Assembly: GCA_002304425.1 (NCBI GenBank)
Contig: NEUY01000002.1
Coordinates: 1 to 46,635 of the forward strand
Length of the DNA: 46,635 nt
Origin: Opitutia bacterium Tous-C10FEB
GTDB taxonomy: Bacteria; Verrucomicrobiota; Verrucomicrobiia; Opitutales; Opitutaceae
Reading direction: 5' to 3'
Below the pieces are notes generated by a model. That model was not told the DNA's origin. It was given only the letters and a program-made list of their open reading frames with translations, and did not search any database. The position numbers were made by a program, and so were the translations under genes. Below are positions 1 to 8,934 of the stretch, in pieces; position 1 is the stretch's first letter, and every line of letters starts with the position of its first letter.

Positions 1-129
1 GGTCTGATCCACTGCGGCAAGTGCGGCACGTGTGTCGAACGCCGCGAGGCCTTCCTGCAAGCAGGGTTAGTTGATCCGACCGTCTACGAGTCGCAGCCGC
101 CTTTGCCGGTTAACCCAGCCAAGCATTAA
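1..129 (+). CDS. queC: 7-cyano-7-deazaguanine synthase QueC, C-terminal end only
   Basis: Reading frame 1 is open from the first base to a TAA at 127-129 and gives the last 42 residues of a protein. It contains [14 protein letters not shown], the zinc-binding cysteine cluster found at the C-terminus of QueC. QueC converts 7-carboxy-7-deazaguanine to preQ0 in the queuosine pathway. The next gene, 62 bases downstream on the same strand, is queE, which makes the QueC substrate, so context agrees. The N-terminal part with the ATP-binding loop lies outside the window. Confidence 0.9.
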   Translation, partial: GLIHCGKCGTCVERREAFLQAGLVDPTVYESQPPLPVNPAKH

Positions 130-191
130 ATGCCCGCAGAAATTATTTCTTACTCGGCTTCGCGCTTACGCACTCGTTTAAACCTCCCTCA

Positions 192-884
192 ATGTTGATA
201 TCTGAAATATTTTATTCGCTCCAAGGCGAAGGCGAGTTAACCGGCGTACCGTCAGTTTTTGTCCGCACGAGTGGATGTAATCTTCGCTGCAATTGGTGTG
301 ATACGCCTTATGCCTCATGGCAGCCGGAAGGAAAGCAGATGACGGTAGGCGAGATCGTGGCGGCGGTTAGCCCGCATCCCGCCCGGCACGTTGTGCTAAC
401 CGGAGGCGAGCCGATGATGGCGCCAGACATTCAGGCACTCGCGGTCGCGTTAAAAAAATTAGATTACCACCTCACGATTGAGACCGCTGCGACCATCATG
501 CCGGCCGGCATTGCGTGCGATCTCGCCTCGCTGAGTCCGAAGCTAAAAAATTCCTCCCCGGATGAGCGGCTCGATGACACCTGGCGCCGGAAACACGAGA
601 ACTTGCGCTGGCAGCCGGAAGTGGTGCGGGCTTGGCTCGATCGGGGGGGCTATCAACTCAAGTTTGTGGTCGCTCAAGCAACGGATCTTATAGAAATCGA
701 AACATTGCTGGCTTCGTTAGAGCGGGAGATTCCTCGGGCCAAGGTATTGTTGATGCCGGAGGGAACCACGGTCGAGGGCTTGCGGGCCCGTGCCGTTTGG
801 TTGAGTGAATTATGCAAGACGCGTGGCTATCGTTACGCCCCGCGCCTGCACGTGGAACTATACGGCAACAAACGCGGCACATGA
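192..884 (+). CDS. queE: 7-carboxy-7-deazaguanine synthase QueE (radical SAM)
   Basis: A 230-residue radical SAM enzyme that rearranges 6-carboxytetrahydropterin to 7-carboxy-7-deazaguanine, the step before QueC. The N-terminus carries the family start EIFYSLQGEGELTGVPSVF. The [4Fe-4S] cluster motif CNLRCNWCDTPY (CX3CX2C) is at about residues 29-36, and LTGGEP, a SAM-contact motif, is at about 69-74. Length fits the family. The ATG at 192 was chosen because the conserved N-terminus begins right after it. The stop codon overlaps the start of the following gene (ATGA), suggesting translational coupling. queC lies just upstream, so the two probably form one operon. Confidence 0.95.
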   Translation: MLISEIFYSLQGEGELTGVPSVFVRTSGCNLRCNWCDTPYASWQPEGKQMTVGEIVAAVSPHPARHVVLTGGEPMMAPDIQALAVALKKLDYHLTIETAATIMPAGIACDLASLSPKLKNSSPDERLDDTWRRKHENLRWQPEVVRAWLDRGGYQLKFVVAQATDLIEIETLLASLEREIPRAKVLLMPEGTTVEGLRARAVWLSELCKTRGYRYAPRLHVELYGNKRGT

Positions 885-1525
885 AAAAAAATTCAAAAAT
901 TAACGCAAATCTACCCCGCAAGTTATCGGAGGAGTTGGCTGATTTGCGGAATCGCTCCGCCCTGGGTGCATTAACGCTGCGGGAGGTTATTTACACGCTT
1001 GGCGGCCGGGCCTACACGCTGCTGGTGCTATTGTTGGCCCTCCCTTTTATTACGCCCATTCCGTTGCCGGGTTTGTCCACCCCCTTTGGATTAGCGATCG
1101 CCCTGATCGCGCTCCGGTTGACGTTGGGTCAGCGCCCTTGGCTCCCGATGAAACTGCAGCGCAAGGTATTGCCGCCCGGTTTTTTTGGAAAGCTTTTCAC
1201 GGTCGCCGAGAAAACGATTCGGATCATTGAAAAACTAATCCGGCCCCGCCTCACTTTTTTAACCGACACGCCCGGGTTAGTGCAACTGCACGCGGTTTTA
1301 ATGCTGATCGCGGCGCTGGTGTTGGTGTTGCCGATCCCGATTCCTTTTACGAATTCCTTTCCGGCTTGGGCTATTTTAATGGTCGCAGCCGGATTGCTGG
1401 AGCGCGATGGCCTCTTTATTCTCGCGGGTTATCTCATCTTTGCGCTGGGCGTGCTTTATTTTATTTTTCTCGGGGAGGCCGCGACGGCGTTACTGCAGGA
1501 GTTGGTGCAGTGGATTCGCGCTTAG
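881..1525 (+). CDS. ExoD family membrane protein (exopolysaccharide synthesis, ExoD-like)
   Basis: The ORF track starts this at 812, but the ATG at 881 overlaps the queE stop as ATGA and gives MKKNSK followed by a sensible protein of 214 residues; I prefer it. The protein has a basic N-terminus, then hydrophobic stretches at LLVLLLALPFITPIPLPG, in the LVQLHAVLMLIAALVLVLPIPIP region and at the C-terminus, with the repeated pattern PITPIPLPG / LPIPIPFTN. This double proline-rich repeat is typical of the ExoD family. ExoD was named for its effect on exopolysaccharide in rhizobia, but its biochemical function is not known. Coupling to queE looks like genome packing rather than a shared pathway. 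Confidence 0.8.
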   Translation: MKKNSKINANLPRKLSEELADLRNRSALGALTLREVIYTLGGRAYTLLVLLLALPFITPIPLPGLSTPFGLAIALIALRLTLGQRPWLPMKLQRKVLPPGFFGKLFTVAEKTIRIIEKLIRPRLTFLTDTPGLVQLHAVLMLIAALVLVLPIPIPFTNSFPAWAILMVAAGLLERDGLFILAGYLIFALGVLYFIFLGEAATALLQELVQWIRA

Positions 1526-1545
1526 CCGTCAGGCTGAGGGCAAGG

Positions 1546-2541
1546 CTAGATCGCCAACACAATTTTCCCGAACTGTTCGCCGGACGCCATGCGCCGGAAG
1601 GCGGCATCCGCTTCCGCGAGGGGAAATACCTTATCCACTACGGGCGTAATTTTATGGGCAGCGACAAAGGTCATGAGGCTCGAAAAATCTTCCGGCGACC
1701 CCATCGTAGTGCCCAGCATATTGATCTGCCGGAAAAAACATTTACGGAGATCGAGGCTCGTGGGGTTTCCCCGCGTGGCCCCGAAGAATACAATGCGCCC
1801 GCTCGGCGCGGTGAGATCGATCAGTGGGGCAAAACCTGCGCCGCCGGCGCTATCCACGATCACCTCAAATCGTCCGGCTTGTTGTTGTAAAGCCTCCGCC
1901 CAATTATCCTCACGATAATTTACCCCGCCTAAAGCTCCGAGGGTGATGGCGCGCGCGATTTTCTCCGGTGAGCTAGAGGTAACCCAGACTTGCGCCCCCG
2001 CGGCCACCGCCAACTGCAGCGCGATGAGCGCGGCACCCCCGCCGATTCCCGTGATGAGCACGCGCTCATTTGGTTGGAGTTGGGCTCGCGTAAATAAAGC
2101 GCGCCAAGCCGTCAGTCCCGTGAGCGGTAAGGCGGCCGCTTGCTCCCATGACAGGTGACTGGGCTTAAGTACCAGGTTAGCAGCGGGGATGACGCATTGC
2201 TCGGCAAAGGTACCGGCATCGGGTAAACCAAGAATGCGAAATGCAGATCCTTGGGCGCGGGGATTTACCCCCCAGTCGAGCGCTGGGTTAATAATGACTT
2301 CGCGACCGACCCAAGCGCTATCTTCGGGCGAACCAACGGTCAGGACGGTGCCCGCGCCATCTGAACCGAGAATCACCGGAGTTTTGATGCCGGCATATTG
2401 GCCCAGTTGAATCCAGAGATCTCGGTGGTTAAGAGCCGCCGCTTTGAGTTGCACGACGGCCTCACCCCGCGCGGCCAGCGGATTGGGCACCGCTTGCACC
2501 GTTAAGGGTTTTTTAATCTCGGTGAGGACGGCGGCTTGCAT
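1546..2541 (-). CDS. Zinc-independent medium-chain dehydrogenase/reductase, quinone oxidoreductase-like
   Basis: A 331-residue member of the medium-chain dehydrogenase/reductase superfamily. The N-terminal GroES-like domain has ALNHRDLWIQLGQY and GSDGAGTV. The Rossmann domain starts near residue 160 with ITGIGGGAALIALQLAVAAG. The catalytic zinc ligands of alcohol dehydrogenases (GHE motif) and the four-cysteine structural zinc site are absent, so it should be an NAD(P)H-dependent quinone or enone reductase. Substrate cannot be told from sequence. It is convergent with the ExoD-like gene (20-base gap) and separate from the amidohydrolases upstream. Confidence 0.8.
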   Translation of the reverse strand: MQAAVLTEIKKPLTVQAVPNPLAARGEAVVQLKAAALNHRDLWIQLGQYAGIKTPVILGSDGAGTVLTVGSPEDSAWVGREVIINPALDWGVNPRAQGSAFRILGLPDAGTFAEQCVIPAANLVLKPSHLSWEQAAALPLTGLTAWRALFTRAQLQPNERVLITGIGGGAALIALQLAVAAGAQVWVTSSSPEKIARAITLGALGGVNYREDNWAEALQQQAGRFEVIVDSAGGAGFAPLIDLTAPSGRIVFFGATRGNPTSLDLRKCFFRQINMLGTTMGSPEDFSSLMTFVAAHKITPVVDKVFPLAEADAAFRRMASGEQFGKIVLAI

Positions 2542-2612
2542 GAAATTAAAATTATTTGGTTCGAGTTGAACGCAAAGCTTCCGGCCGAATAAACAAACCT
2601 TCCGCGCTAGAT

Positions 2613-3851
2613 TTAGTGCGCCCCGTCGGCGAAGACGATCCCACCCACAATCGTGCCAAGGCAGTGGCTCGTATATTCAAAGGGGTCGCCGTCATAGAGG
2701 GCCAGGTCGGCATCTTTTCCTACAACGAGGGAACCGGTGCGATCGGCGATGCCGAGTAAACTGGCCGCACCACTCGTAATGCTGGCAAGGGCAGGCTCAA
2801 AGCCGAGGCCATGGGCGGCCGCGACCGCTGCTTCAAAAAGCACCACGCGGGTCTTGGGCACATAGGCTTCGTAACTGCTTTGTAAGGCAATGGGGATGCC
2901 GGCTGCATGAAGTTTTCCGGCCGTTTCTACGCTGAGATTTTCCATGTCTTCATAGCTGCGTTGCATCGTGGGGTGTACAATGACGGGAAACCCACTGGCT
3001 TTAATTTGGGCCAAAACCATCGGCGCATCAGCACAGCCATCGAGAATAATTTTGAGATTAAATTCCTGGGCGAGGCGGAGGGCGGAGATAATATCCTGCT
3101 GACGATTAGCCGTAATTAAGAGGGGCTGCACTCCAGCCAGAGCGCGGAGGAGGGTTTCGGTTTTTAAATCCCGGCCCGGTCGCTTGCTCTCGTCTTTAGC
3201 CTCGCGCTTCTTGGCGTACTCTTGAGCTTTGATTAATTCAGCGCGCAACATCGCGACGGCTTTGGAGCGGTTGCCTGGTGATTTGCTCGCGGCAGGCCCA
3301 CCTTCGGCGTTAGTCAGACCGTTGCGACCCAGCGTGACGGCGGTCATCGCGGCAGGATTAATCACATCCTCATCAGCGGTCCGACCAAATGTTTTCACAA
3401 TCATCGTTTGACCCGAGATCAGCGCGGCGGGGGCATGACCGGTATTGACGGTGGTGACACCGTAAGAGCGCACCCAGCTGACCAACGGATCTTTGGCGTT
3501 ATAGGCATCCAGGGCGCGGAGTTCAGGTTGCACGGCCGAAGATTTTTCTAACATATCTTGATCCTGAGCTTGGTTGAGCAAGCCCGAGAGGCCGACGGTA
3601 GCATGGGCATCAATTAATCCAGGCGTAACGACGGCGGCTTGAAGGATGCGGTAGCCCTCGGGAATTTTTACGGAAACCTTGGGGCCCAGCGCGGTGATTT
3701 TACCATCACGCATGAGAACAACGCCGTCTTTTAGCGGTGCACCGGCCATCGTGTAGATAGTTGCGCCCATGACCGCAATATTTTCGGCGTGCGCGCCGCC
3801 TAGGGCGATGAGCCAAGTGACCAGTAAGCTAAAGCGAGTAATTGTTTTCAT
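2613..3851 (-). CDS. Exported amidohydrolase-like protein lacking the metal ligands
   Basis: A 412-residue protein with a signal peptide (MKTITRFSLLVTWLIALGGAHAEN) and the overall plan of imidazolonepropionase-like amidohydrolases: a small beta domain, then a TIM barrel starting near TPGLIDAHATVGLSG and ending with VGKDADLALYDGDP. The neighbour starting at 5191 aligns well with it. Here the HxH motif reads DAHAT, the strand-4/5 region NHTHRHDD is ITANRQQD, VLHH is ILDG, and the terminal HTDDP is QSSYE. Nearly all metal ligands are therefore gone, and I expect it to be catalytically inactive or to use another chemistry. It starts inside the stop codon of its partner (ATGA, 3848-3851), so the two are co-translated. 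A heteromer partner or substrate-binding role is inference. Confidence 0.8.
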   Translation of the reverse strand: MKTITRFSLLVTWLIALGGAHAENIAVMGATIYTMAGAPLKDGVVLMRDGKITALGPKVSVKIPEGYRILQAAVVTPGLIDAHATVGLSGLLNQAQDQDMLEKSSAVQPELRALDAYNAKDPLVSWVRSYGVTTVNTGHAPAALISGQTMIVKTFGRTADEDVINPAAMTAVTLGRNGLTNAEGGPAASKSPGNRSKAVAMLRAELIKAQEYAKKREAKDESKRPGRDLKTETLLRALAGVQPLLITANRQQDIISALRLAQEFNLKIILDGCADAPMVLAQIKASGFPVIVHPTMQRSYEDMENLSVETAGKLHAAGIPIALQSSYEAYVPKTRVVLFEAAVAAAHGLGFEPALASITSGAASLLGIADRTGSLVVGKDADLALYDGDPFEYTSHCLGTIVGGIVFADGAH

Positions 3852-5191
3852 TGGTCCCCTCCATTATTGGCGTTGGCGATTAAGTCCCATGCGCTGGTGA
3901 AACAACAGAGCTGGGCGCGGCGGGCATCACCGGCGCCCACCCCACCGACTGCATAAAGATGATCGGCTGGGCGCGAGAGATCGAAAACTTTGGTTCCCTC
4001 AACCCAGGTTTGCTCAATGTGCGCATAGACACTCAATGGATCAGCGGAGAGCACAATGAAGTCCGCATCTTTACCCGGTTCCAGTGAGCCGACGCGGGCG
4101 TCGAGGCCGAGAATTTTAGCGTTGGCGATCGTGACCGCGGCGAGGGCCCCTTGGCGCGTCATGCCCGCCCGAACGGCCAACGCCGCTGAGCGCAGGAAGC
4201 GCCGTGAATCGCAGATCGGGTCGTCGGTATGAAAACCCACGAGAACGCCGGCTTGTTCTAAGATGGCTGGTGTGCGCCAGTCGGCATCTTTGGTTTCTAA
4301 TTTACCACCGGGTGAATCAATCATGATCACAGAGCAAGGCGCGTGGGCCGCGGCAATTTCTGGGGCCACCCTCCAGCCTTCGCTAACGTGGTGGAGAACA
4401 ACCTTGAAACCAAATTCTTGGGCGAGGCGCAGCACCGTGAGAATATCGTCGTGGCGGTGCGTGTGATTTTGGACGATGCGTTGGCCGGCGAGGACCTCAC
4501 TCATTTTCTCGAGCGCGAGGTCGCGCGGCGGAAGTTTTTCGGCGTCGCCATTGGCGCGTTTAATTTTGTCCCGATATTCTTGCGCTTTAATATATTCTGC
4601 CCGGACCAAAGCGGCCGATTTGGCGCGCGTTCCGGGAAAGCCATTGGCCCCGCGCATGGAATTGGTGCCATTGGCCATCTTGAGGCCGCCCGCGTTGGTG
4701 CCATCCGGCAGCTTGATCAATAAATCATCAACGGTGCGGGCTTCGCGTAGTTTCAGATAAAGCGTTTGCCCGCTGATCAGGTGGCCGGAGCCCGGCATCA
4801 CGTTGACGGTGGTGATACCGCCGGCTCGGGCTTTTTGAATCGAGGTATCGCGCGCATCGAGCGAGTCGAGGACGCGCGTTTCCGGTTGGATCGGGCCGGA
4901 GCCATCGCCGCCGCTGCCGGAGCCAATGTGGCTATGGGAATCGACGAGTCCCGGCATGAGCACCTTACCGGTGATATCGTGGATTTCGGCGCCCGCGGGA
5001 ATCGCAATTTTGTCGGCCGTGCCGACGGCGACAATCTTGCCGCCCGCGACGACGAGCACGCCGTGGGCGATGGGCGCCCCGCTCATCGGAATAATTTGGG
5101 CGCCGATAAAGACCTGCGGTTTCTCTTGGGCGTTAACTCTAGCGGTTAATCCGAGCAGTGCCGCGAGGCATAACAGGAGGCGATTTAGCAT
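3848..5191 (-). CDS. Exported metal-dependent amidohydrolase (imidazolonepropionase-like)
   Basis: A 447-residue amidohydrolase with a signal peptide (MLNRLLLCLAALLGLTARVNAQ). The metal-ligand set looks complete: LVDSHSHIG (HxH) near residue 84, NHTHRHDDI, VVLHHVSE, and the late aspartate in GFHTDDP. The C-terminal strand VGSLEPGKDADFIVLSADPL is the usual return of the beta domain. Family members cleave cyclic amides, dipeptides and related bonds; the substrate is not predictable here, and a periplasmic location follows from the signal peptide. About 40 residues beyond the barrel (from SRPADHLYAV on) look like an extra tail. It is the first gene of a two-gene unit with the degenerate paralogue at 2613-3851. 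Confidence 0.85.
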   Translation of the reverse strand: MLNRLLLCLAALLGLTARVNAQEKPQVFIGAQIIPMSGAPIAHGVLVVAGGKIVAVGTADKIAIPAGAEIHDITGKVLMPGLVDSHSHIGSGSGGDGSGPIQPETRVLDSLDARDTSIQKARAGGITTVNVMPGSGHLISGQTLYLKLREARTVDDLLIKLPDGTNAGGLKMANGTNSMRGANGFPGTRAKSAALVRAEYIKAQEYRDKIKRANGDAEKLPPRDLALEKMSEVLAGQRIVQNHTHRHDDILTVLRLAQEFGFKVVLHHVSEGWRVAPEIAAAHAPCSVIMIDSPGGKLETKDADWRTPAILEQAGVLVGFHTDDPICDSRRFLRSAALAVRAGMTRQGALAAVTIANAKILGLDARVGSLEPGKDADFIVLSADPLSVYAHIEQTWVEGTKVFDLSRPADHLYAVGGVGAGDARRAQLCCFTSAWDLIANANNGGDQ

Positions 5192-5285
5192 GGATGTAAA
5201 CGTAGGCCATGGTGAGGTTTCAGCAAATGCAAAGCATGGTTGTAATTTGACACTTTCGCTCGCGCTTCAACGGTGGGAATTGTCT

Positions 5286-6563
5286 ATGACGACTGTCGCT
5301 CCCAGTAAAAAATTTCATTATGCCTGGATCACCGCAGGCGTAACCTTCTGTACGTTGTTGGCGGCGGCGGGAGCGCGGGCCGCGCCGGGAGTTCTTTTGC
5401 TGCCCTTGGCTAATGAATTTCAATGGAGCCGTGCCACGGTGTCCTCGATCGTTTCGATCAATATCTTTCTTTATGGTTTGATGGGCCCATTTGCCGCCGC
5501 GCTCTATCAGCGCTTCGGCCTCCGGCGCACAATGATGGCGGCAATGACTTTGCTCGCGGCGGGTTACGGTCTTTCGACCCAGGCCACCAGTTACTGGCAG
5601 TTTGTGGTGCTGTGGGGCGTGGTCGTCGGCATAGGCTCGGGCCTGGCGGCAACTGTTCTCGGGGCGGCGGTTGCTAATCGCTGGTTCACGCATCGGCGCG
5701 GCCTCGTGATGGGTTTGCTTACGGCCAGTACCGCCACCGGGCAGTTAATTTTTCTCCCCAGCCTTGCTGCAGTGGTAACCACGCATGGCTGGCGCGGAGC
5801 TCCCCTCGTCGTGGCCGCCGCCGCCGTGCTGGTGACTCCCCTTATTTGGTGGTTGATGCGTAATGATCCGCGGGATGTTGGTTTGCGGCCTTATGGTGAG
5901 ACCGGTCCGGTGGAGTCGACGATCCCCGTGATGGGGAATCCCCTGAAGCGGGCAATTGATGCTTTGCTGGAAGCGATGCGGCGGCGTGATTTTTGGCTAT
6001 TGGCCGGTTCCTTTTTTGTCTGTGGAGCCAGCACTAATGGTTTGATTGGGACGCATCTTATTTCAGCGGCTTTTGATTGCGGGATTCCGGCGGTGCGGGC
6101 GGCGGGGCTGTTGGCGATGATGGGGCTATTTGATCTTGTTGGGACAATGGCCTCGGGCTGGTTAAGCGATCGTTACAACTGTCGCTACCTCTTATTCATT
6201 TACTACGGGTTGCGCGGCATCTCGCTCTTATTTTTGCCTATGGCGCTGCTTGGTCCGGTGGCCGGGTTGGGCGTGTTTGCCGTATTCTATGGACTGGACT
6301 GGATCGCGACAGTGCCGCCAACCGTGAAGCTGACCGGCGAGGTTTTTGGGCGCGAGAAGGCCAGCATCGTCTTTGGTTGGGTGGTCGCAGCCCACCAAGT
6401 GGGGGCGGCGTGGGCATCGTATGCGGCCGGGGTGCTGCGCACCGTGACGGGGACTTACACGCTCGCTTTCTTCAGTGCAGGGGCGCTGTGTGTGATCGCG
6501 GCGCTCGTCGTACTGCCGATCGGCCGGGGTCAACGGGCGACCAGGCGTCCAGGCTTAGCTTAG
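5286..6563 (+). CDS. MFS transporter (monocarboxylate/oxalate-formate antiporter-like)
   Basis: The ORF track begins at 4926, inside the amidohydrolase on the other strand. The ATG at 5286 (MTTVAPSKKFHYAWITAG) gives a normal 425-residue major facilitator starting just before the first membrane helix, so I use it. About 12 hydrophobic segments are visible. A short loop after helix 2 carries RFGLRRTMMAA and, in the second half, SGWLSDRYNCRYLLF, both matching the MFS loop 2-3 signature. The HYAWIT start resembles the oxalate/formate and monocarboxylate branch. Substrate is unknown. The stop codon overlaps the end of the convergent small gene at 6560. Confidence 0.85.
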   Translation: MTTVAPSKKFHYAWITAGVTFCTLLAAAGARAAPGVLLLPLANEFQWSRATVSSIVSINIFLYGLMGPFAAALYQRFGLRRTMMAAMTLLAAGYGLSTQATSYWQFVVLWGVVVGIGSGLAATVLGAAVANRWFTHRRGLVMGLLTASTATGQLIFLPSLAAVVTTHGWRGAPLVVAAAAVLVTPLIWWLMRNDPRDVGLRPYGETGPVESTIPVMGNPLKRAIDALLEAMRRRDFWLLAGSFFVCGASTNGLIGTHLISAAFDCGIPAVRAAGLLAMMGLFDLVGTMASGWLSDRYNCRYLLFIYYGLRGISLLFLPMALLGPVAGLGVFAVFYGLDWIATVPPTVKLTGEVFGREKASIVFGWVVAAHQVGAAWASYAAGVLRTVTGTYTLAFFSAGALCVIAALVVLPIGRGQRATRRPGLA

Positions 6564-6727
6564 CGTTTTAACTTGGCGCGGAGTTTTTTAATTTCCGGAC
6601 TAACCGCGCTACAACCCTCCTGACCGCAACCGGCACCGGGGTTTTTTTTTAGCCAAGAGCGCATGAGCAGAGCGACGGCCATGCCCACAATCGCGAAAGC
6701 CATGAAGGTTTGGGTCGAGGCAGACAT
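6560..6727 (-). CDS. Small FeoB-associated-type membrane protein with a CX4C pair
   Basis: A 55-residue protein from the ATG at 6727 (MSASTQTFMAF). The track start at 6754 would overlap the end of feoB by 11 bases and adds nine residues; either is possible. It has one membrane helix (about residues 6-22, MAFAIVGMAVALLMRSW), then a short Cys pair in GCGQEGCSAVSPE and a very basic tail (IKKLRAKLKR). Short single-helix proteins with a cytoplasmic Cys pair or cluster often follow feoB and are annotated as FeoB-associated Cys-rich membrane proteins. Position (16 bases after the feoB stop) and shape agree, although the Cys content is low for that group. A role in iron handling is inference. Confidence 0.65.
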   Translation of the reverse strand: MSASTQTFMAFAIVGMAVALLMRSWLKKNPGAGCGQEGCSAVSPEIKKLRAKLKR

Positions 6728-6743
6728 GGATAAAATTAGCCTA

Positions 6744-8879
6744 TTAATAACCAAGCGCTCGGCCGATTTGATAGATGGCGAAGCACACGAGCCACGCGGT
6801 GCCGGTCATGTAGGCGATTTGAAACAGGGGCCAGCGCCATGAGTTGGTTTCACGTTTTACGACGGCGATCGTGCTCATGCACTGCATCGCGAAAACATAA
6901 TAAACCATCAGGGTGATACAAACGAGTGGCGTGAATAAGATGGCGCCGTTCGGCCAGCGGGCCGCGCGCAAAGCATCGCGGACCGGCAAAGCGTCCTCCC
7001 CGTTGTCCTGCACGCCAAAAATGACACTCATCGAGCTGACAAAAACTTCGCGCGCGGCAAATGATGTCACTAGGCCGATGCCAATGCGCCAGTCGAAGCC
7101 CAGTGGTTTAATCACTGGTTCCAGCAGATGGCCCGCTTGACCAGCAAAGCTGACCGCAATTTGCGCCTCAGCCGAGGCTTTAGGATCGGGGTGTTTAGGG
7201 TAAGCGGTGAGGAACCACAGCACGATCGAGATCCCAAGAATAATGGTCCCGGCATTTTTTAAAAAAAGCCAGCTGCGCTCCACCATTTGGCGGAGGATTT
7301 CCTTTAGGCGTGGCGGCTGATAAGCCGGCAGCTCCATAATCATTAACGGCCGCGCGCTCTTGAAGAGCGTGCGTTTAAAAAGCCAGGCGAAGCCAAAAGC
7401 TCCGGCGGTACCCAAGAGATACATGAGCAGCATGAGACCGGCTTTCCACGTAGCCGGCAGGGCCGCGGCGGGTAGCAGAGTCGCGATCATGAGGAGATAG
7501 ACGGGGAGCCGAGCGGAGCAGCTCATCAGTGGGGCGATTAAAATTGTGACAAGCCGATCTTTGGCATTTTCGATCGTCCGGGTGGCCATAATCCCCGGAA
7601 TAGCACAGGCGAAGGAGCCCAAGAGGGGGATAAATGATTTTCCATGCAGCCCCACTTTGCTCATGGGGCGATCCATCAGAAAAGCCGCGCGCGCCATATA
7701 GCCGGTGCTTTCGAGTAGCCCCACGAAGAAAAATAAAATCAAAATTTGCGGCAAAAAGATGACGATGCCCCCGACTCCACTAATCACGCCATCAGTTATC
7801 AGATCGCGTAAATCACCCGGCGGCAAAACGGTTTTAATTCCACTGCTCAGCGCGGCGATGTGAGCATCGATCCAGTTCATCGGGTATTCCGCGAGGGAAA
7901 AAATAGAGAAAAAAAGCGCGCCCATGATGAATCCGAAAAACAACCAACCCCACACAGAATGGACGAGAACGGCATCCAGTCGGTCGGAGCCGGATAATTC
8001 TTGCGTGCGCGTCCGGCGAAGAACCTCGCCGCACAGCGCATTGATCGCCGCGTATCGACTGCGAATGAGGGTGCCGGACCAATTATTTTCTTCGCGCAGG
8101 CAGCGTTGTTTCCAGGCGGCGAGCACGGTCGTGGTGCGCGCACTCAGGGGTTTAGACCCCGCAATCCGCACGCTTTCGAAATCGGTGAGCAGCAGCAGGG
8201 CCTCAGCTCGCGCGATGAGCGGTGATTGGGCATCAGCATCGCTCAGGGAGGCTTGGAGTTCAGCCACTGCCGGTGCGATTGGCGCCGGCACATCCCAGCG
8301 GTGACGGGCTAACGGCAGATCGCTCCGGCTCATGGCGAGCTTAAGTTCAACCAAACCCTTCCCGTGCACGGCAGAGCAAGAAATGACGACAACGCCGAGG
8401 GCGGCTGCAAGCTGATCGGTATCAATCCGCAGCCCAGCTTTAACGGCTAAATCCATCATGTTAAGCACCACAATGACTGGTCGACCTAGGTCGAGAATCT
8501 GGTGGGCGAGGTAAAGATTGCGCTCGAGATTAGTGGCATCGAGCACACAGATAATTCGATCTGGCTGTGGGGTATCTTCCCGCCGGCCCAATAAAACATC
8601 CCGCAAGACCGCTTCATCAGGCGAGCGCGCGGCCAAGGAGTAAGCGCCCGGAAGATCGATGATCTTCATGGGCCGACCATGCTGCGAGTAGCACTCGCCA
8701 ATTTTTTTCTCCACCGTTACCCCGGGATAGTTACCGACTTTTTGCCGCAACCCCGTGAGAGCGTTGAACAGCGTGGTCTTGCCGCAGTTCGGATTGCCCA
8801 CCAGGGCGTAAATCGGCGTGCGGTCGGATCCCGTGGGGCGCTTTTTACCGAGCGGCGTGATGTGCGGGGGCAAAATCAC
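6744..8879 (-). CDS. feoB: Ferrous iron transport protein B (GTPase-permease)
   Basis: A 711-residue FeoB. The N-terminal G domain has GNPNCGKTTLFN (P-loop), IDLPGAYSL (G3) and VLNMMDLA (G4). The membrane part has the gate motif region ATRTIENAKDRLVTILIAPLMSCSARLPVY, with the conserved cysteine of CSARLPVY, and the second gate near TSFAAREVFVSSM. Length is normal for the family. The start is GTG at 8879, 55 bases after the feoA stop. It imports Fe(II) across the inner membrane. With feoA upstream and the small Cys protein downstream it forms a compact iron-uptake unit; no Fur box was identified. Confidence 0.97.
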   Translation of the reverse strand: MILPPHITPLGKKRPTGSDRTPIYALVGNPNCGKTTLFNALTGLRQKVGNYPGVTVEKKIGECYSQHGRPMKIIDLPGAYSLAARSPDEAVLRDVLLGRREDTPQPDRIICVLDATNLERNLYLAHQILDLGRPVIVVLNMMDLAVKAGLRIDTDQLAAALGVVVISCSAVHGKGLVELKLAMSRSDLPLARHRWDVPAPIAPAVAELQASLSDADAQSPLIARAEALLLLTDFESVRIAGSKPLSARTTTVLAAWKQRCLREENNWSGTLIRSRYAAINALCGEVLRRTRTQELSGSDRLDAVLVHSVWGWLFFGFIMGALFFSIFSLAEYPMNWIDAHIAALSSGIKTVLPPGDLRDLITDGVISGVGGIVIFLPQILILFFFVGLLESTGYMARAAFLMDRPMSKVGLHGKSFIPLLGSFACAIPGIMATRTIENAKDRLVTILIAPLMSCSARLPVYLLMIATLLPAAALPATWKAGLMLLMYLLGTAGAFGFAWLFKRTLFKSARPLMIMELPAYQPPRLKEILRQMVERSWLFLKNAGTIILGISIVLWFLTAYPKHPDPKASAEAQIAVSFAGQAGHLLEPVIKPLGFDWRIGIGLVTSFAAREVFVSSMSVIFGVQDNGEDALPVRDALRAARWPNGAILFTPLVCITLMVYYVFAMQCMSTIAVVKRETNSWRWPLFQIAYMTGTAWLVCFAIYQIGRALGY

Positions 8880-8934
8880 CGTGAAAAATTACCGCTAGCG
8901 TGGTACCGGTTCGCCATAATCTGGCGCCAACTGC

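Noticed and set aside
5458-5782. Short minus-strand ORFs inside the MFS gene
   Set aside because: They are shadows of the transporter in other frames and show no independent start signals or domain content.
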